Shown here: positions 1 to 7,375 of the stretch, piece by piece
Position numbering within the stretch: the first letter of the stretch is position 1
How the letters are laid out: each line of letters opens with the position of its first letter
NCBI GenBank assembly: GCA_019112765.1
Contig: DXIU01000097.1
Coordinates: 1 to 45,754 of the forward strand
Length of the DNA: 45,754 nucleotides
DNA from: Candidatus Mediterraneibacter norwichensis
GTDB lineage: Bacteria; Bacillota; Clostridia; Lachnospirales; Lachnospiraceae
Direction of reading: 5' to 3'
The notes under the pieces: model-generated
The model's input: the letters and a program-made list of their open reading frames with translations, nothing else
Databases searched by the model: none
What the model was told of the DNA's origin: nothing
Position numbers and translations under genes: made by a program

Positions 1-36
1 AATAATCTGTCGGATTTGGTCTTTTGCTACTGCCAT
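1..36 (-). CDS. Transposase N-terminus, IS256-like (partial, runs off left edge)
   Basis: Only the first 12 codons are inside the window; they read MAVAKDQIRQII from an ATG at 36. A strong Shine-Dalgarno (AAAGGAG) sits nine bases before the start. The peptide resembles the N-terminus of IS256/Mutator-type transposases, which often open with a short basic helix containing K-x-Q-I. The assignment is tentative because so little protein is visible; it rests equally on the flanking sequence, which looks like an IS256-type terminus (see the next entry). The rest of the gene lies left of position 1. Confidence 0.4.
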   Translation of the reverse strand, partial: MAVAKDQIRQII

Positions 37-130
37 AAATAAACTCCTTTTCGATAAGAATTGTCATATCTATAATTCTTACCAAAAAGGAGCCATTTTT
101 TACCAAAGCCACAAAGTTTTTTACACTACC
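1..130 (-). mobile_element. Right-hand end of an IS256-like insertion sequence (partial)
   Basis: Read on the minus strand, the segment from about 130 towards the transposase start opens with GGTAGTGTAAAAAACTTTG. TGTAAAA is typical of IS256-family terminal inverted repeats. A second inverted pair, TAAGAATT (55-62) and AATTCTTA (74-81), lies between that end and the transposase ribosome binding site. The other terminus and any target-site duplication are outside the window, so the exact boundary is inferred. Confidence 0.4.
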
Positions 131-146
131 GATCAGCAGAAACTTG

Positions 147-173
147 TTTCAGAAACTACTTCTGTTTCTGAAA
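147..173. repeat. Inverted repeat at start of small ORF
   Basis: TTTCAGAAAC (147-156) and GTTTCTGAAA (164-173) form a perfect 10-bp stem with a 7-base loop. A further CAGAAACTT copy lies just upstream at 138-146. It overlaps the first ATG of the small ORF, so it could be an operator or simply coding sequence that folds. Function unknown. Confidence 0.5.
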
Positions 174-388
174 TGAAAAACTTAAGACTGAACGGGGAGC
201 TACCGAAGGATACATCTAAAAACACTCCTTCTCAGAAACTGAAAAAGAAAAACTATCAGCTTTTTAAAGGTGAGAATCTGGAAAGCTACGAATCTCTGGA
301 AAAGTCTCTGATCTCTAAACTTTCGGAGTTTTCAGATCAGCATGAAGCAGTCCGCAACATTAAGATAACCCTGTCCTACGAAGAGTAG
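173..388 (+). CDS. Hypothetical protein, probably 5'-truncated by the IS
   Basis: A 71-residue lysine- and serine-rich, mostly polar protein ending in SYEE. I do not recognise the family. The first ATG has no Shine-Dalgarno before it. The reading frame stays open without a stop leftwards through 131, where the presumed IS terminus begins. The simplest reading is that the original start was displaced by the IS insertion and that 131-388 is the C-terminal part of a longer protein. It ends 26 bases before rep and is probably co-transcribed with it. No signal peptide or membrane segment is visible. Confidence 0.4.
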   Translation: MKNLRLNGELPKDTSKNTPSQKLKKKNYQLFKGENLESYESLEKSLISKLSEFSDQHEAVRNIKITLSYEE

Positions 389-414
389 GGCAGGACAGAA
401 AGAGGTGGTCACAT

Positions 415-1458
415 ATGACAAAAGCATCTGATCCACAGCGTCACGCTTTCCTGCTGACGATCAATAACCCTTTAGATCACGGAATAGACCATAAAGAGAT
501 TAAAAAGTGTCTGGTCGAGAATTTCACGACACTGGAATATTTCTGTATGTCTGACGAGATCGGCGGGGAAACGCAGACATTTCATACACATGTATACGTA
601 TACTTTAGTTCCCGTGTGCGCTTTTCTACGGTCAAGAAATACTTTCCATTCGCTCACATTGATGCCGCGTTAGGAACTCCGCAAAGCAATATTGCGTACA
701 TAAAGAAAAACGGAAAATGGAAAGACACTGACAAGGCAGAGACAAGCGTCAAAGGCACATTTGAAGAATGGGGAAACGAACCGTTCCCGAAAGGTGAAAA
801 CACTCTCATGCAGGATTTATACCGCATGGTAGAGGACGGCATGACAAATGCCGAGATCATTGCTGAAAATCCTGATATGATCCCGTACCTTACGACAATA
901 GATCGGTTGAGGACTACCATGCTCACAGAGAAGTACAAGAATACCCGCCGACTGAATCTGAAAGTTATTTATATAAGCGGGGTGACGGGATCAGGTAAGA
1001 CAAGAGGGGTATTAGATGAGTACGGCGATTCTTCCGTTTATAAGGTGAATGACTATGAGCATCCCTTTGATTCCTATGCGTGTCAGCCAGTCCTGTGCTT
1101 TGATGAATTCCGTTCACAGCTACGGATCAGCGATATGCTCGGATATCTTGATATTTACCCGGTTGAACTTCCTGCCCGGTATGCCAATAAGGTAATGTGT
1201 GCAGAGACAATCTTCTTCACGTCAAACTGGGATCTGGAAATGCAGTATAAAAACGTACAACTTGATGATCCCGAAAGTTGGCGGGCTTTCCTCCGGCGTA
1301 TCCACGAAGTTCGGACGTATGAACAGGACGGCTCCATTACAGTCTATGACTCGATAGCAAAATATCTGGAGCAACGTTCAAAGTTTCACAGTTCAATGCA
1401 AACGGGCTTTCAAAGAGTAACGCAGGAAGAATTTAATAGATTGATGTCAGGAGATTAG
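415..1458 (+). CDS. rep: CRESS-DNA-type replication initiator (HUH endonuclease + SF3 helicase)
   Basis: 347 residues, starting at an ATG seven bases after AGAGGTGG. The N-terminal endonuclease shows rolling-circle motif I FLLTINNP (12-19), motif II HTHVYVYF (H57, H59) and motif III YIKK (catalytic Y95). The C-terminal half is a superfamily 3 helicase: Walker A GVTGSGKT (189-196), Walker B VLCFDEF (D230, E231) and motif C FFTSN (N271). All catalytic residues are present, so the protein looks functional. This two-domain layout is that of circovirus/geminivirus Reps and of their bacterial plasmid relatives (pCRESS), not of ordinary Gram-positive Rep_1 or Rep_2 proteins. It should nick one origin strand, stay joined through Y95, and unwind DNA for rolling-circle replication of the excised element. 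Confidence 0.92.
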   Translation: MTKASDPQRHAFLLTINNPLDHGIDHKEIKKCLVENFTTLEYFCMSDEIGGETQTFHTHVYVYFSSRVRFSTVKKYFPFAHIDAALGTPQSNIAYIKKNGKWKDTDKAETSVKGTFEEWGNEPFPKGENTLMQDLYRMVEDGMTNAEIIAENPDMIPYLTTIDRLRTTMLTEKYKNTRRLNLKVIYISGVTGSGKTRGVLDEYGDSSVYKVNDYEHPFDSYACQPVLCFDEFRSQLRISDMLGYLDIYPVELPARYANKVMCAETIFFTSNWDLEMQYKNVQLDDPESWRAFLRRIHEVRTYEQDGSITVYDSIAKYLEQRSKFHSSMQTGFQRVTQEEFNRLMSGD

Positions 1459-1474
1459 AAAGGGGGGAGTTAGA

Positions 1475-1894
1475 ATGACATTGTACCAAGGTCATAATCC
1501 TGATTCAAATGATAAGAGAACGAATGACAGTGAAGTTCCCGGACTTCACAGGATTTATCTTTATAAGAATTATTCTTATCACCGGATCAAACGGATTTTT
1601 CGAGACAGCTTTAATATTGAAATGGTGTACATTAATCAAGGCTATAAAGCAAACCGACGCCCCGGATACTGTGAGCGGTATGATCTAGTAGAAGCAGATA
1701 CCCGTGAGGTGGTAGCAAAGTACGTTACTTTGGATCAGTGCCGCCGTGTACTGGCATACTATTACGATTTTCCGGAAGAAGATGAATACTCTGCCGGAAA
1801 TACGCCCCACGAAAGGAAAAGGCGTGAATTTAATAAGAAACTGGAAGAACTCAGAGAAAGGGAGAGATTGAATAATGAAAAGGAAAGAAGTTGA
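1475..1894 (+). CDS. Hypothetical protein of the Rep element
   Basis: 139 residues behind a strong AAGGGGGGAG ribosome binding site, 16 bases after rep. Tyrosine-rich in the middle (residues 28-105) with a highly charged, probably helical C-terminus from about residue 110 (ERKRREFNKKLEELRERER). No signal peptide, membrane segment or motif that I recognise. It is likely co-transcribed with rep, and its last 20 bases overlap the next gene. A replication accessory or copy-control role is possible from position alone. Confidence 0.7.
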   Translation: MTLYQGHNPDSNDKRTNDSEVPGLHRIYLYKNYSYHRIKRIFRDSFNIEMVYINQGYKANRRPGYCERYDLVEADTREVVAKYVTLDQCRRVLAYYYDFPEEDEYSAGNTPHERKRREFNKKLEELRERERLNNEKERS

Positions 1895-2180
1895 AACATT
1901 AGTAACCAAGTTGACTGCATTAATTCAGGCACTTCCTAACAGCTCCACAATAGAGCCGTTAGATCTGAAAGCGCGGGAGTCAGCCGGAGTCTATGAGACA
2001 GAATACAGCCGGAACTCGGTTGATGATAAGACCACGGAGTATCTGGATATATTCTTTAATGATCATAATAGCCACATTTCAGTGATCGCCGACTCAAGAG
2101 CCTTTACGCTTGAAGTTATTCCGGATCGTGCTCTTGACTATGAGGGCGACAGGCTTATCACAATTAACAGGGAGCATTAA
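1875..2180 (+). CDS. Hypothetical protein of the Rep element
   Basis: 101 residues; the start overlaps the 3' end of the preceding ORF, implying translational coupling. AAAGGGAGAG lies upstream of the ATG. The N-terminus is a short amphipathic helix (KEVETLVTKLTALIQAL) and the rest is acidic with alternating beta-like stretches. It does not look like an excisionase (no winged-helix or HTH pattern). Family not recognised. It is the last gene before the repeat-rich region that precedes the integrase. Confidence 0.65.
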   Translation: MKRKEVETLVTKLTALIQALPNSSTIEPLDLKARESAGVYETEYSRNSVDDKTTEYLDIFFNDHNSHISVIADSRAFTLEVIPDRALDYEGDRLITINREH

Positions 2181-2191
2181 AGAAAGGAGTG

Positions 2192-2340
2192 GTTCTAGCC
2201 AGTTAAGCAATATATCTTTAGAGTAACGCATAGCGAAGTATTGTAATGTTCTGTAACGTCATGTGGCGTTTAGTAGCGTTTTTAAAGTTTAAGCGACTGG
2301 CTAGAATTAATTTCTATTTTTCTAAGTTGTCAGCTAGAAC
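2192..2340. repeat. Iteron-like array inside an inverted repeat; candidate origin or integrase-binding region
   Basis: TTCTAGCCAGT (2193-2203) and ACTGGCTAGAA (2296-2306) are a perfect 11-bp inverted pair. A third half-copy, GCTAGAAC (2333-2340), abuts the integrase ATG and is the inverse of GTTCTAGC (2192-2199). Between the main arms lie 10-base units in register: GTAACGCATA (2223), GCGAAGTATT (2233), GTAATGTTCT (2243), GTAACGTCAT (2253), GTGGCGTTTA (2263), GTAGCGTTTT (2273). AAGTATTGT (2236-2244) matches the circovirus nick-site nonamer AAGTATTAC at seven of nine bases. An origin for the upstream Rep or a control/arm-site region for the integrase are both possible. Confidence 0.6.
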
Positions 2341-3639
2341 ATGCAAGACACGAAAAATAGCATTTTAAATTTATCGAACATAAGTTCTGAACAAATGTTG
2401 TCGTTTCTCGCCGAATATGGTATAATTAATGTAGGCGATATTCAGAATATTTTATTTATGAAGAAAAAAGAAAAAGTATCTAGCATTCATACATATGAAA
2501 TATTCCAAGGAAAAGGCAAAGACAAAAGGTGGTTCACCTATATTGTTGATGAATCAAAGGAATCAGGGAGGAGGAAAATTGCCAAACAGACAGAAACAGC
2601 ATTATATAACTATTTGTATGATTTATACTTTGGAAAAGGGAAACAGCAGTATGAAAATTCCAGTCTGGCAGATGTATATATAGAATGGTTAAAATATAAA
2701 GATACACTGGCAAATCGAAGTAATTACATCAGACGGATAGATTGTGATTATAAGAAGTATTATGTCAATGAGCCGCTATCCAAGACTATATTGACCAAAC
2801 CACTCAAGAATCTTACAAAAATTGACATTGAAACATGGGCATATGCAATCATTAAGAAATATAAACTTACCAAAAAGGCATATTATAATATGTCTATTAT
2901 ACTCAGGCAGGTTCTTGAATATATGGTTGATAAAGAAATACTGAAAGACAACCCTTATGATCGAGTTAAGATTAATACGAGTGCTTATAGAAAAGTAAGT
3001 AAGAAACAGGCAGAAACGCAGGTGTTTTTTCCAGATGAACTGCCTAGGATCATTGAATGTGCTTACTCTTGGGCGCAGGAAAAACAGGACGAAAATTATC
3101 TTGCTATACCGTTATTTTTCCGGTCGGGAATACGTATTGGAGAATGTCTTGGTTTAGAATATTCAGATTTTCATTCGGAGACAAATAGTATTTATGTACA
3201 TAGGTCTTTGGTGGCAGTGGAAAGGTTGAAAGAAGATGGCTCATGGGAAAAGAGGAGTTATGAACTGTCAGACAGTCTAAAACATAATGCAGATCCTCGT
3301 GAAATCCTAGTTGTAGATGAGTGCTTTCAAATAGCAGAAAAGGTTAAAAGAATACAAAGAGCTAAAGGAGTGGAACAGGAACTATTATTTAAAGTTTCAA
3401 CTCCTGCGGAAATTGAGTACAAGTTATATAGAATATGTGACCATCTTGATATTTTGAAGCGATCTACACATAAGATCAGGAAAACATATATATCGACTTT
3501 GTTAAATCATCAAATTGATGCTGATTTTGTACGTGAACAGGCAGGACATAAATATTTAAAGACAACACTTGATTCCTACACATATTCAACTACACGCAAA
3601 GATAAGAAACTAGAATTATTAAATCAAGCATTAGCGTAA
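2341..3639 (+). CDS. int: Tyrosine recombinase / phage-type integrase
   Basis: 432 residues. An in-frame stop at 2335-2337 limits the start to this ATG, which has no good Shine-Dalgarno and sits against an inverted-repeat half-site, so expression may be controlled. The N-terminus has a helical segment (about 17-40), then an AP2-like arm-binding region, then a SAM-like core-binding domain (about 105-205). The catalytic domain shows R265 in SGIRIGE, H377-x-x-R380 in THKIRK, H403 in GHKYLKTT and the nucleophile Y413. The set is intact, so the element may still be mobile. The gene points at the 3' end of ssrA, the likely attachment site. Confidence 0.93.
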   Translation: MQDTKNSILNLSNISSEQMLSFLAEYGIINVGDIQNILFMKKKEKVSSIHTYEIFQGKGKDKRWFTYIVDESKESGRRKIAKQTETALYNYLYDLYFGKGKQQYENSSLADVYIEWLKYKDTLANRSNYIRRIDCDYKKYYVNEPLSKTILTKPLKNLTKIDIETWAYAIIKKYKLTKKAYYNMSIILRQVLEYMVDKEILKDNPYDRVKINTSAYRKVSKKQAETQVFFPDELPRIIECAYSWAQEKQDENYLAIPLFFRSGIRIGECLGLEYSDFHSETNSIYVHRSLVAVERLKEDGSWEKRSYELSDSLKHNADPREILVVDECFQIAEKVKRIQRAKGVEQELLFKVSTPAEIEYKLYRICDHLDILKRSTHKIRKTYISTLLNHQIDADFVREQAGHKYLKTTLDSYTYSTTRKDKKLELLNQALA

Positions 3640-3640
3640 A

Positions 3641-3660
3641 GTGTACTCAACTGTACTCAA
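3641..3660. repeat. Two 10-bp direct repeats after the integrase
   Basis: GTGTACTCAA (3641-3650) and CTGTACTCAA (3651-3660) follow the integrase stop directly. They lie between int and the tmRNA 3' end, where arm-type integrase binding sites are expected. Role inferred from position only. Confidence 0.45.
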
Positions 3661-3679
3661 AATTCTAATAACAAGAAAA

Positions 3680-3712
3680 ATGGGAAATGCCCGAAAAATA
3701 AGCATTTCCCAT
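3680..3712 (-). terminator. Rho-independent terminator of ssrA
   Basis: ATGGGAAATGC (3680-3690) and GCATTTCCCAT (3702-3712) form a perfect 11-bp stem with an 11-base loop. On the minus strand it is followed by TTTTTCTTGTT. It lies 13 bases beyond the tmRNA 3' end. It may also stop integrase transcripts coming from the other side. Confidence 0.85.
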
Positions 3713-3724
3713 CATTTTCTACAA

Positions 3725-4066
3725 TGGAGCTGGCGGGAATCGAACCCGCGTCCAAAAATCCATCCCATGTACTTCTACTATCATAGTCCGTTCTTTTTCA
3801 TTCCCTCCGCCGTATGGAAACGAACATCCTTACGGGTTCAGTAGCTTCATATTACGCCTGACGGCTCAAAGCTTTGCCGCCATCGTTTCTCACATGTCTG
3901 ATACCGGATTCCTGATGTGTGAGTGCGTCAGGAGCGGCATGCAGCATTTAGGCTGCAGCTAATTCGTAATTATCGTTAGCGTTTAATTTTAAGTTTGCGA
4001 TTTAACGCATCAGCCTACGGATAGCTTCTCCATCTTCAGAATCCCTGTCGAAACCAGTACAACCCC
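3725..4066 (-). ncRNA. ssrA: tmRNA (transfer-messenger RNA)
   Basis: About 342 nucleotides. The 5' end GGGGUUG pairs with the 3' end CAGCUCC to give the tRNA-like acceptor stem, and the T-arm GGGUUCGAUUCCC is clear. After the 5' end comes the conserved CUGGUUUCGACAGGG. The tag frame runs from the resume codon GCA (3998) to a TAA at 3948-3950 and encodes ANLKLNANDNYELAAA, with a typical ANDNY..LAAA-like end that targets rescued proteins for proteolysis. The 3' CCA is not encoded (the next bases are TTG). It releases stalled ribosomes. The Rep/integrase element lies directly beyond its 3' end, which remains complete. Confidence 0.95.
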
Positions 4067-4138
4067 TGGTTGCGCGTACAGAAAAATTGAAGTATAATCT
4101 GCACGGATAAAATGTATGCCAACGACTGCACAATATAT

Positions 4139-4167
4139 AATATAGGACCGGACGGCTGAAAAGTCAA
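4139..4167 (-). promoter_or_regulatory. Promoter of ssrA
   Basis: On the minus strand TTGACT (4162-4167) and TATATT (4139-4144) are separated by 17 bases, a good vegetative promoter. The predicted start near 4132 leaves a leader of about 65 bases to be removed from the mature 5' end at 4066. A second TATACT nearer the gene could serve as an alternative -10. Confidence 0.6.
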
Positions 4168-4327
4168 GAAATATCATTCATTAAAGAAAAAAAGGTTAAA
4201 AAAATTTAACAAACAGAAGAACAGCGAAAACTGGATTTTTTACAGCAGATATGTGATAATATGTAACGGACAATCCGGCCGGACCGGGCGGATATCCATG
4301 ATAAAGCAACAGAAAAGAGGAGGATAT

Positions 4328-5149
4328 ATGCCTACAACATATGCACACTATAAATTTGGAAAAGAAGTAATCAGCGCTCTGCCGAGACCTCTTCAGACGT
4401 CAGTTGAACAGAACAGAGAGCTTTTTGATATGGGACTGCACGGACCGGATCTGCTGTTTTACTACAGACCGGCCATGAAAAATACTGTGAATACTCAGGG
4501 GTATGAGCTGCATGATAAAATGGCGGACATTTTTTTTGAAAATGCAGTTCATGTAATTGAAAATTCAGAAAATCCCGGAGCCGCAAGAGCATATATTTAT
4601 GGAGTAATCTGTCACTTTGCGCTTGACAGTGAATGTCATCCGTATATTGAAAAAATGATTCAGACAAGCGGTATCAGTCATTCGGAGATTGAGATGGAGT
4701 TTGACCGTCTTTTAATGAAAGAAGACTACATCAATCCGGTGCGCCATCTGTCAACCGGCCACATTCATCCCAGCAGGGAGAACGGCGAAGTGATCGCGCC
4801 TTTTTATCAGGATCTTACGCCTCAGATTATAGAAAAGTGTATGAAGTCTATGATTTTTTATCACAAAGTACTGCTGGCTCCCGGGAAAACGAAGAGAAGG
4901 CTTCTTTTCGGCGGCATGAAACTGATCGGCGCCTATGATGGGATGCACGGCATGGTAATGAGTCTCGAACCGAATCCGGAATGCAGAGAATACTGCCGGC
5001 TTCTGAAGCGGCTGTTTGCGGGAGCAGTGCCTCTTGCGGCCGGGCTGATTATCCAGTATCAGAAAAAGCTTTTCCAGGGCGGCGAGCTGCCTTCCCGGTT
5101 CCACAGGACATTCGGCGCGGGAGAGAACTGGGAAGAACTTTGTCTGTAG
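4328..5149 (+). CDS. Zinc-dependent phospholipase C family protein
   Basis: 273 residues from the ATG after AGAGGAGGATAT; an earlier in-frame ATG (4253) lacks a ribosome binding site. The protein opens MPTTYAHYKFG and has HGPDLLFYY, a following HDKM and the HFALDSECHPYIE segment. This His/Asp spacing is that of the bacterial zinc-dependent phospholipase C/S1-P1-like fold (PF00882 type). No signal peptide is visible, so it is probably cytoplasmic. Members of this group are common in Clostridia and mostly uncharacterised, and phospholipid hydrolysis is not proven. It stands alone, followed by a short tandem repeat and the MFS gene. Confidence 0.78.
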   Translation: MPTTYAHYKFGKEVISALPRPLQTSVEQNRELFDMGLHGPDLLFYYRPAMKNTVNTQGYELHDKMADIFFENAVHVIENSENPGAARAYIYGVICHFALDSECHPYIEKMIQTSGISHSEIEMEFDRLLMKEDYINPVRHLSTGHIHPSRENGEVIAPFYQDLTPQIIEKCMKSMIFYHKVLLAPGKTKRRLLFGGMKLIGAYDGMHGMVMSLEPNPECREYCRLLKRLFAGAVPLAAGLIIQYQKKLFQGGELPSRFHRTFGAGENWEELCL

Positions 5150-5152
5150 ATC

Positions 5153-5190
5153 CGTGTATCAGACGGGAACTCGTGTATCGGACGGGAACT
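5153..5190. repeat. 19-bp tandem duplication
   Basis: Two adjacent 19-base units (5153-5171 and 5172-5190), beginning CGTGTATC and ending GGGAACT, differ at one base. They lie between the phospholipase-like gene and the transporter and look like a recent local duplication. Confidence 0.8.
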
Positions 5191-5251
5191 GCAGAAAAAG
5201 TACTGAATACGGAATCCGGGTAAAAGCATCAAAGGAAAGAGAGTGTGAGAC

Positions 5252-6502
5252 ATGAAATTTAAGCTGACTTCACTGGAAAAGAAATGGGTACTTTATGACG
5301 TGGGAAATTCAGCATTTACCATGATGGTGTCGACTATATTTCCCATCTATTTTAATGCTCTTGCAGAAGGAGCGGGGATATCGGATGTAAATTACCTTGC
5401 GTACTGGGGATACGCCACATCGATCTGTACTCTGATTGTGGCAATTCTGGGTCCCACACTGGGCGCGGTGGCCGATACGAAGAATTTTAAGAAAATTATA
5501 TTTTCCATATGTATGGGCATCGGGGTTTTCGGATGTGTACTGCTGGGATTTCTGTCGTCCTGGATCTGGTTCCTTGGAGTATTCGTACTTGCGAAGACCG
5601 GTTATTCAGCCAGCCTGATCTTTTACGATGCCATGCTGACGGATGTGACAGAGCCGGAGCGTATGGACTCTGTCTCCTCGCACGGATATGCGTGGGGGTA
5701 TATCGGCAGCTGTGTCCCGTTTATTGCATGTCTGGGTATTGTACTGGGAGCAGATAAACTGGGAATCGGGACCCAGACGGCCATGATCCTGGCATTTATG
5801 ATTACAGCGTTCTGGTGGCTGGGTTCTTCTGTTCCGCTGCTGCGCTCCTACCGTCAGAAATATTTCGCGGAGGCAGAGGGACATGTGGTGCGGAACAGCT
5901 TTAAACGGCTGGGCAGGACATTTCTTGAGCTGGCGAAACAGAAGCATATTTTCGTTTTCCTGCTTGCGTTTTTCTTCTATATCGACGGTGTCTATACCGT
6001 GATTGACATGGCAACCGCATATGGACAGGCGCTCGGACTGGACAGCACAGGCCTTCTTCTGGCGCTTCTGGTAACACAGATTGTTGCATTCCCATGCGTT
6101 CTTATTTTTAGCAGACTTGTAAAGAAAGTGAGACCGGAGACGATCATTACAATATGCATTGCGGCATATTTCTGTATCGCTGTTTATGCGTACTGGCTGG
6201 ATACACAGTTTGATTTCTGGCTCCTGGCAGTGCTGGTCGGTATGTTCCAGGGGACGATCCAGGCGCTGTCACGCTCCTATTTCGCGAAAATTATTCCGGC
6301 TGAGAAGTCCGGAGAGTTCTTCGGGATTTATGACATCTGCGGCAAGGGCGCGTCTGTGATCGGGACAGCCCTGGTTTCAGTACTGAGTCAGCTGACCGGA
6401 AGCATCAATATCGGTGTAAGCGCGTTGTCTGTAATGTTTCTGATCGGACTTGTGCTGTTCCGGTATTCGGCGAAACTGAACGCGGGACGGGAAATGCAGT
6501 AA
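5252..6502 (+). CDS. MFS transporter, UMF1 (Atg22-like) family
   Basis: 416 residues, AAAGGAAAGAGAG upstream of the start. About twelve hydrophobic helices. The N-terminal pattern KKWVLYDVGNSAFTMMV is the hallmark of the UMF1 family, related to the yeast vacuolar amino acid effluxer Atg22. The loop after helix 2 (GPTLGAVADTKNFKK) corresponds to the MFS motif A, and a late FQGTIQALSRSYFAKIIP segment is also family-typical. Located in the cytoplasmic membrane. The substrate is unknown; amino acid export is only a family-level guess. No terminator is obvious after the gene. Confidence 0.88.
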   Translation: MKFKLTSLEKKWVLYDVGNSAFTMMVSTIFPIYFNALAEGAGISDVNYLAYWGYATSICTLIVAILGPTLGAVADTKNFKKIIFSICMGIGVFGCVLLGFLSSWIWFLGVFVLAKTGYSASLIFYDAMLTDVTEPERMDSVSSHGYAWGYIGSCVPFIACLGIVLGADKLGIGTQTAMILAFMITAFWWLGSSVPLLRSYRQKYFAEAEGHVVRNSFKRLGRTFLELAKQKHIFVFLLAFFFYIDGVYTVIDMATAYGQALGLDSTGLLLALLVTQIVAFPCVLIFSRLVKKVRPETIITICIAAYFCIAVYAYWLDTQFDFWLLAVLVGMFQGTIQALSRSYFAKIIPAEKSGEFFGIYDICGKGASVIGTALVSVLSQLTGSINIGVSALSVMFLIGLVLFRYSAKLNAGREMQ

Positions 6503-6558
6503 TTACAGTTTAAATGATATCTTCTGCAGGATATGAAATTATGAAATTAATCTGAAAT

Positions 6559-6629
6559 CGGACATATTCACAGCAATTCATGTTATAATTAAACAGGAAA
6601 CTTAAGAAGCGGGTACATAGTATCCGCTT
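6559..6629 (+). promoter_or_regulatory. Promoter and leader hairpin of the ABC exporter
   Basis: TATAAT at 6584-6589 is preceded by TG plus one base (extended -10); a weak CGGACA lies at 6559-6564. In the leader, AAGCGGGTA (6607-6615) and TATCCGCTT (6621-6629) form a 9-bp stem with a CATAG loop, followed by TTCTGT. This resembles a weak terminator placed before the start codon and could attenuate transcription. Confidence 0.55.
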
Positions 6630-6662
6630 TTCTGTATCAGATTGCTTCTCGGGAGAAAACAC

Positions 6663-7367
6663 ATGGATGAATTTGTAAAACTGCAGAATATTACCAAAAT
6701 ATATAAAATGGGAGAAGTGGAGATCCGCGCGGCAGACGGAATCACCTTTTTTGTGAAAAAGGGGGAGCTTGTTGTGATTGTCGGACCAAGCGGAGCGGGA
6801 AAGACAACAGTCCTGAATATTCTTGGAGGAATGGATACGGCTACAGAAGGAACCCTTCTGGTGGATGGACAGGATATTACCAGGTACAACGCAAAACAGC
6901 TGACAGAGTACCGCCGGGAGGATATCGGATTTGTATTCCAGTTCTACAATCTGGTTCCGAATCTGACCGCTCTGGAAAATGTAGAACTTGCCCTCCAGAT
7001 CTGCCGGGATCCGCTGGACGCCCGCAAGGTGCTGGAAGAAGTGGGACTGGGCGACCGCCTGAATAATTTTCCGGCACAGCTTTCCGGCGGCGAACAGCAG
7101 AGAGTATCCATTGCCAGAGCTCTTGCAAAGAATCCGAAGCTGCTGCTCTGTGATGAACCGACAGGAGCGCTGGACTATAACACAGGAAAATCCATTCTGA
7201 AACTTCTTCAGAATATGTGCAGGGAACGGGGAATGACAGTGATTGTAATTACCCATAACCAGGCGATCGCGCCTATGGCGGACCGGCTGATACATATAAA
7301 AAACGGACAGGTTTCAAAGATGGAGACAAATGAGCACCCAATGTCGATTGATGAGATAGAATGGTAG
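6663..7367 (+). CDS. ABC transporter ATP-binding protein (MacB/LolD type)
   Basis: 234 residues from the ATG after GGGAGAAAACAC; a TTG 21 bases earlier is less likely. Walker A is GPSGAGKTT (about residues 41-49), the Q-loop is [10 protein letters not shown], the signature is [15 protein letters not shown], Walker B is [12 protein letters not shown], and the switch histidine is in VIVITHN. The sequence belongs to the lipoprotein-release/MacB group that pairs with FtsX-like permeases, matching the next gene. The stop overlaps or nearly overlaps the permease start, so the two are translationally coupled. Likely powers a mechanotransmission-type exporter rather than an importer; no solute-binding protein is nearby. 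Confidence 0.93.
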   Translation: MDEFVKLQNITKIYKMGEVEIRAADGITFFVKKGELVVIVGPSGAGKTTVLNILGGMDTATEGTLLVDGQDITRYNAKQLTEYRREDIGFVFQFYNLVPNLTALENVELALQICRDPLDARKVLEEVGLGDRLNNFPAQLSGGEQQRVSIARALAKNPKLLLCDEPTGALDYNTGKSILKLLQNMCRERGMTVIVITHNQAIAPMADRLIHIKNGQVSKMETNEHPMSIDEIEW

Positions 7368-7375
7368 GGAAACAG

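Larger units (their letters stand above)
131..3724 (+). mobile_element. Integrated element with CRESS-like Rep and tyrosine recombinase, abutting ssrA
   Basis: A block of co-directional genes (small ORF, Rep, two hypothetical ORFs, integrase) ends about 85 bases before the 3' end of the tmRNA gene. This is the usual layout of integrative elements that use an ssrA or tRNA 3' end as attB: replication gene first, integrase last, facing the target gene. The block is visibly more A+T-rich than the core genes that follow. The left end is not visible and has been entered by an IS, so attL and the second core copy cannot be checked. Integration at ssrA is inferred from position. Confidence 0.7.

Noticed and set aside
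2181-2340. CRISPR-like short repeats before the integrase
   Set aside because: Units are 10 bases, contiguous and without spacers, so this is an iteron-type array, not CRISPR.
3641-3844. 67-residue plus-strand ORF after the integrase
   Set aside because: It runs through the ssrA terminator and antisense to the tmRNA 3' end; no ribosome binding site.
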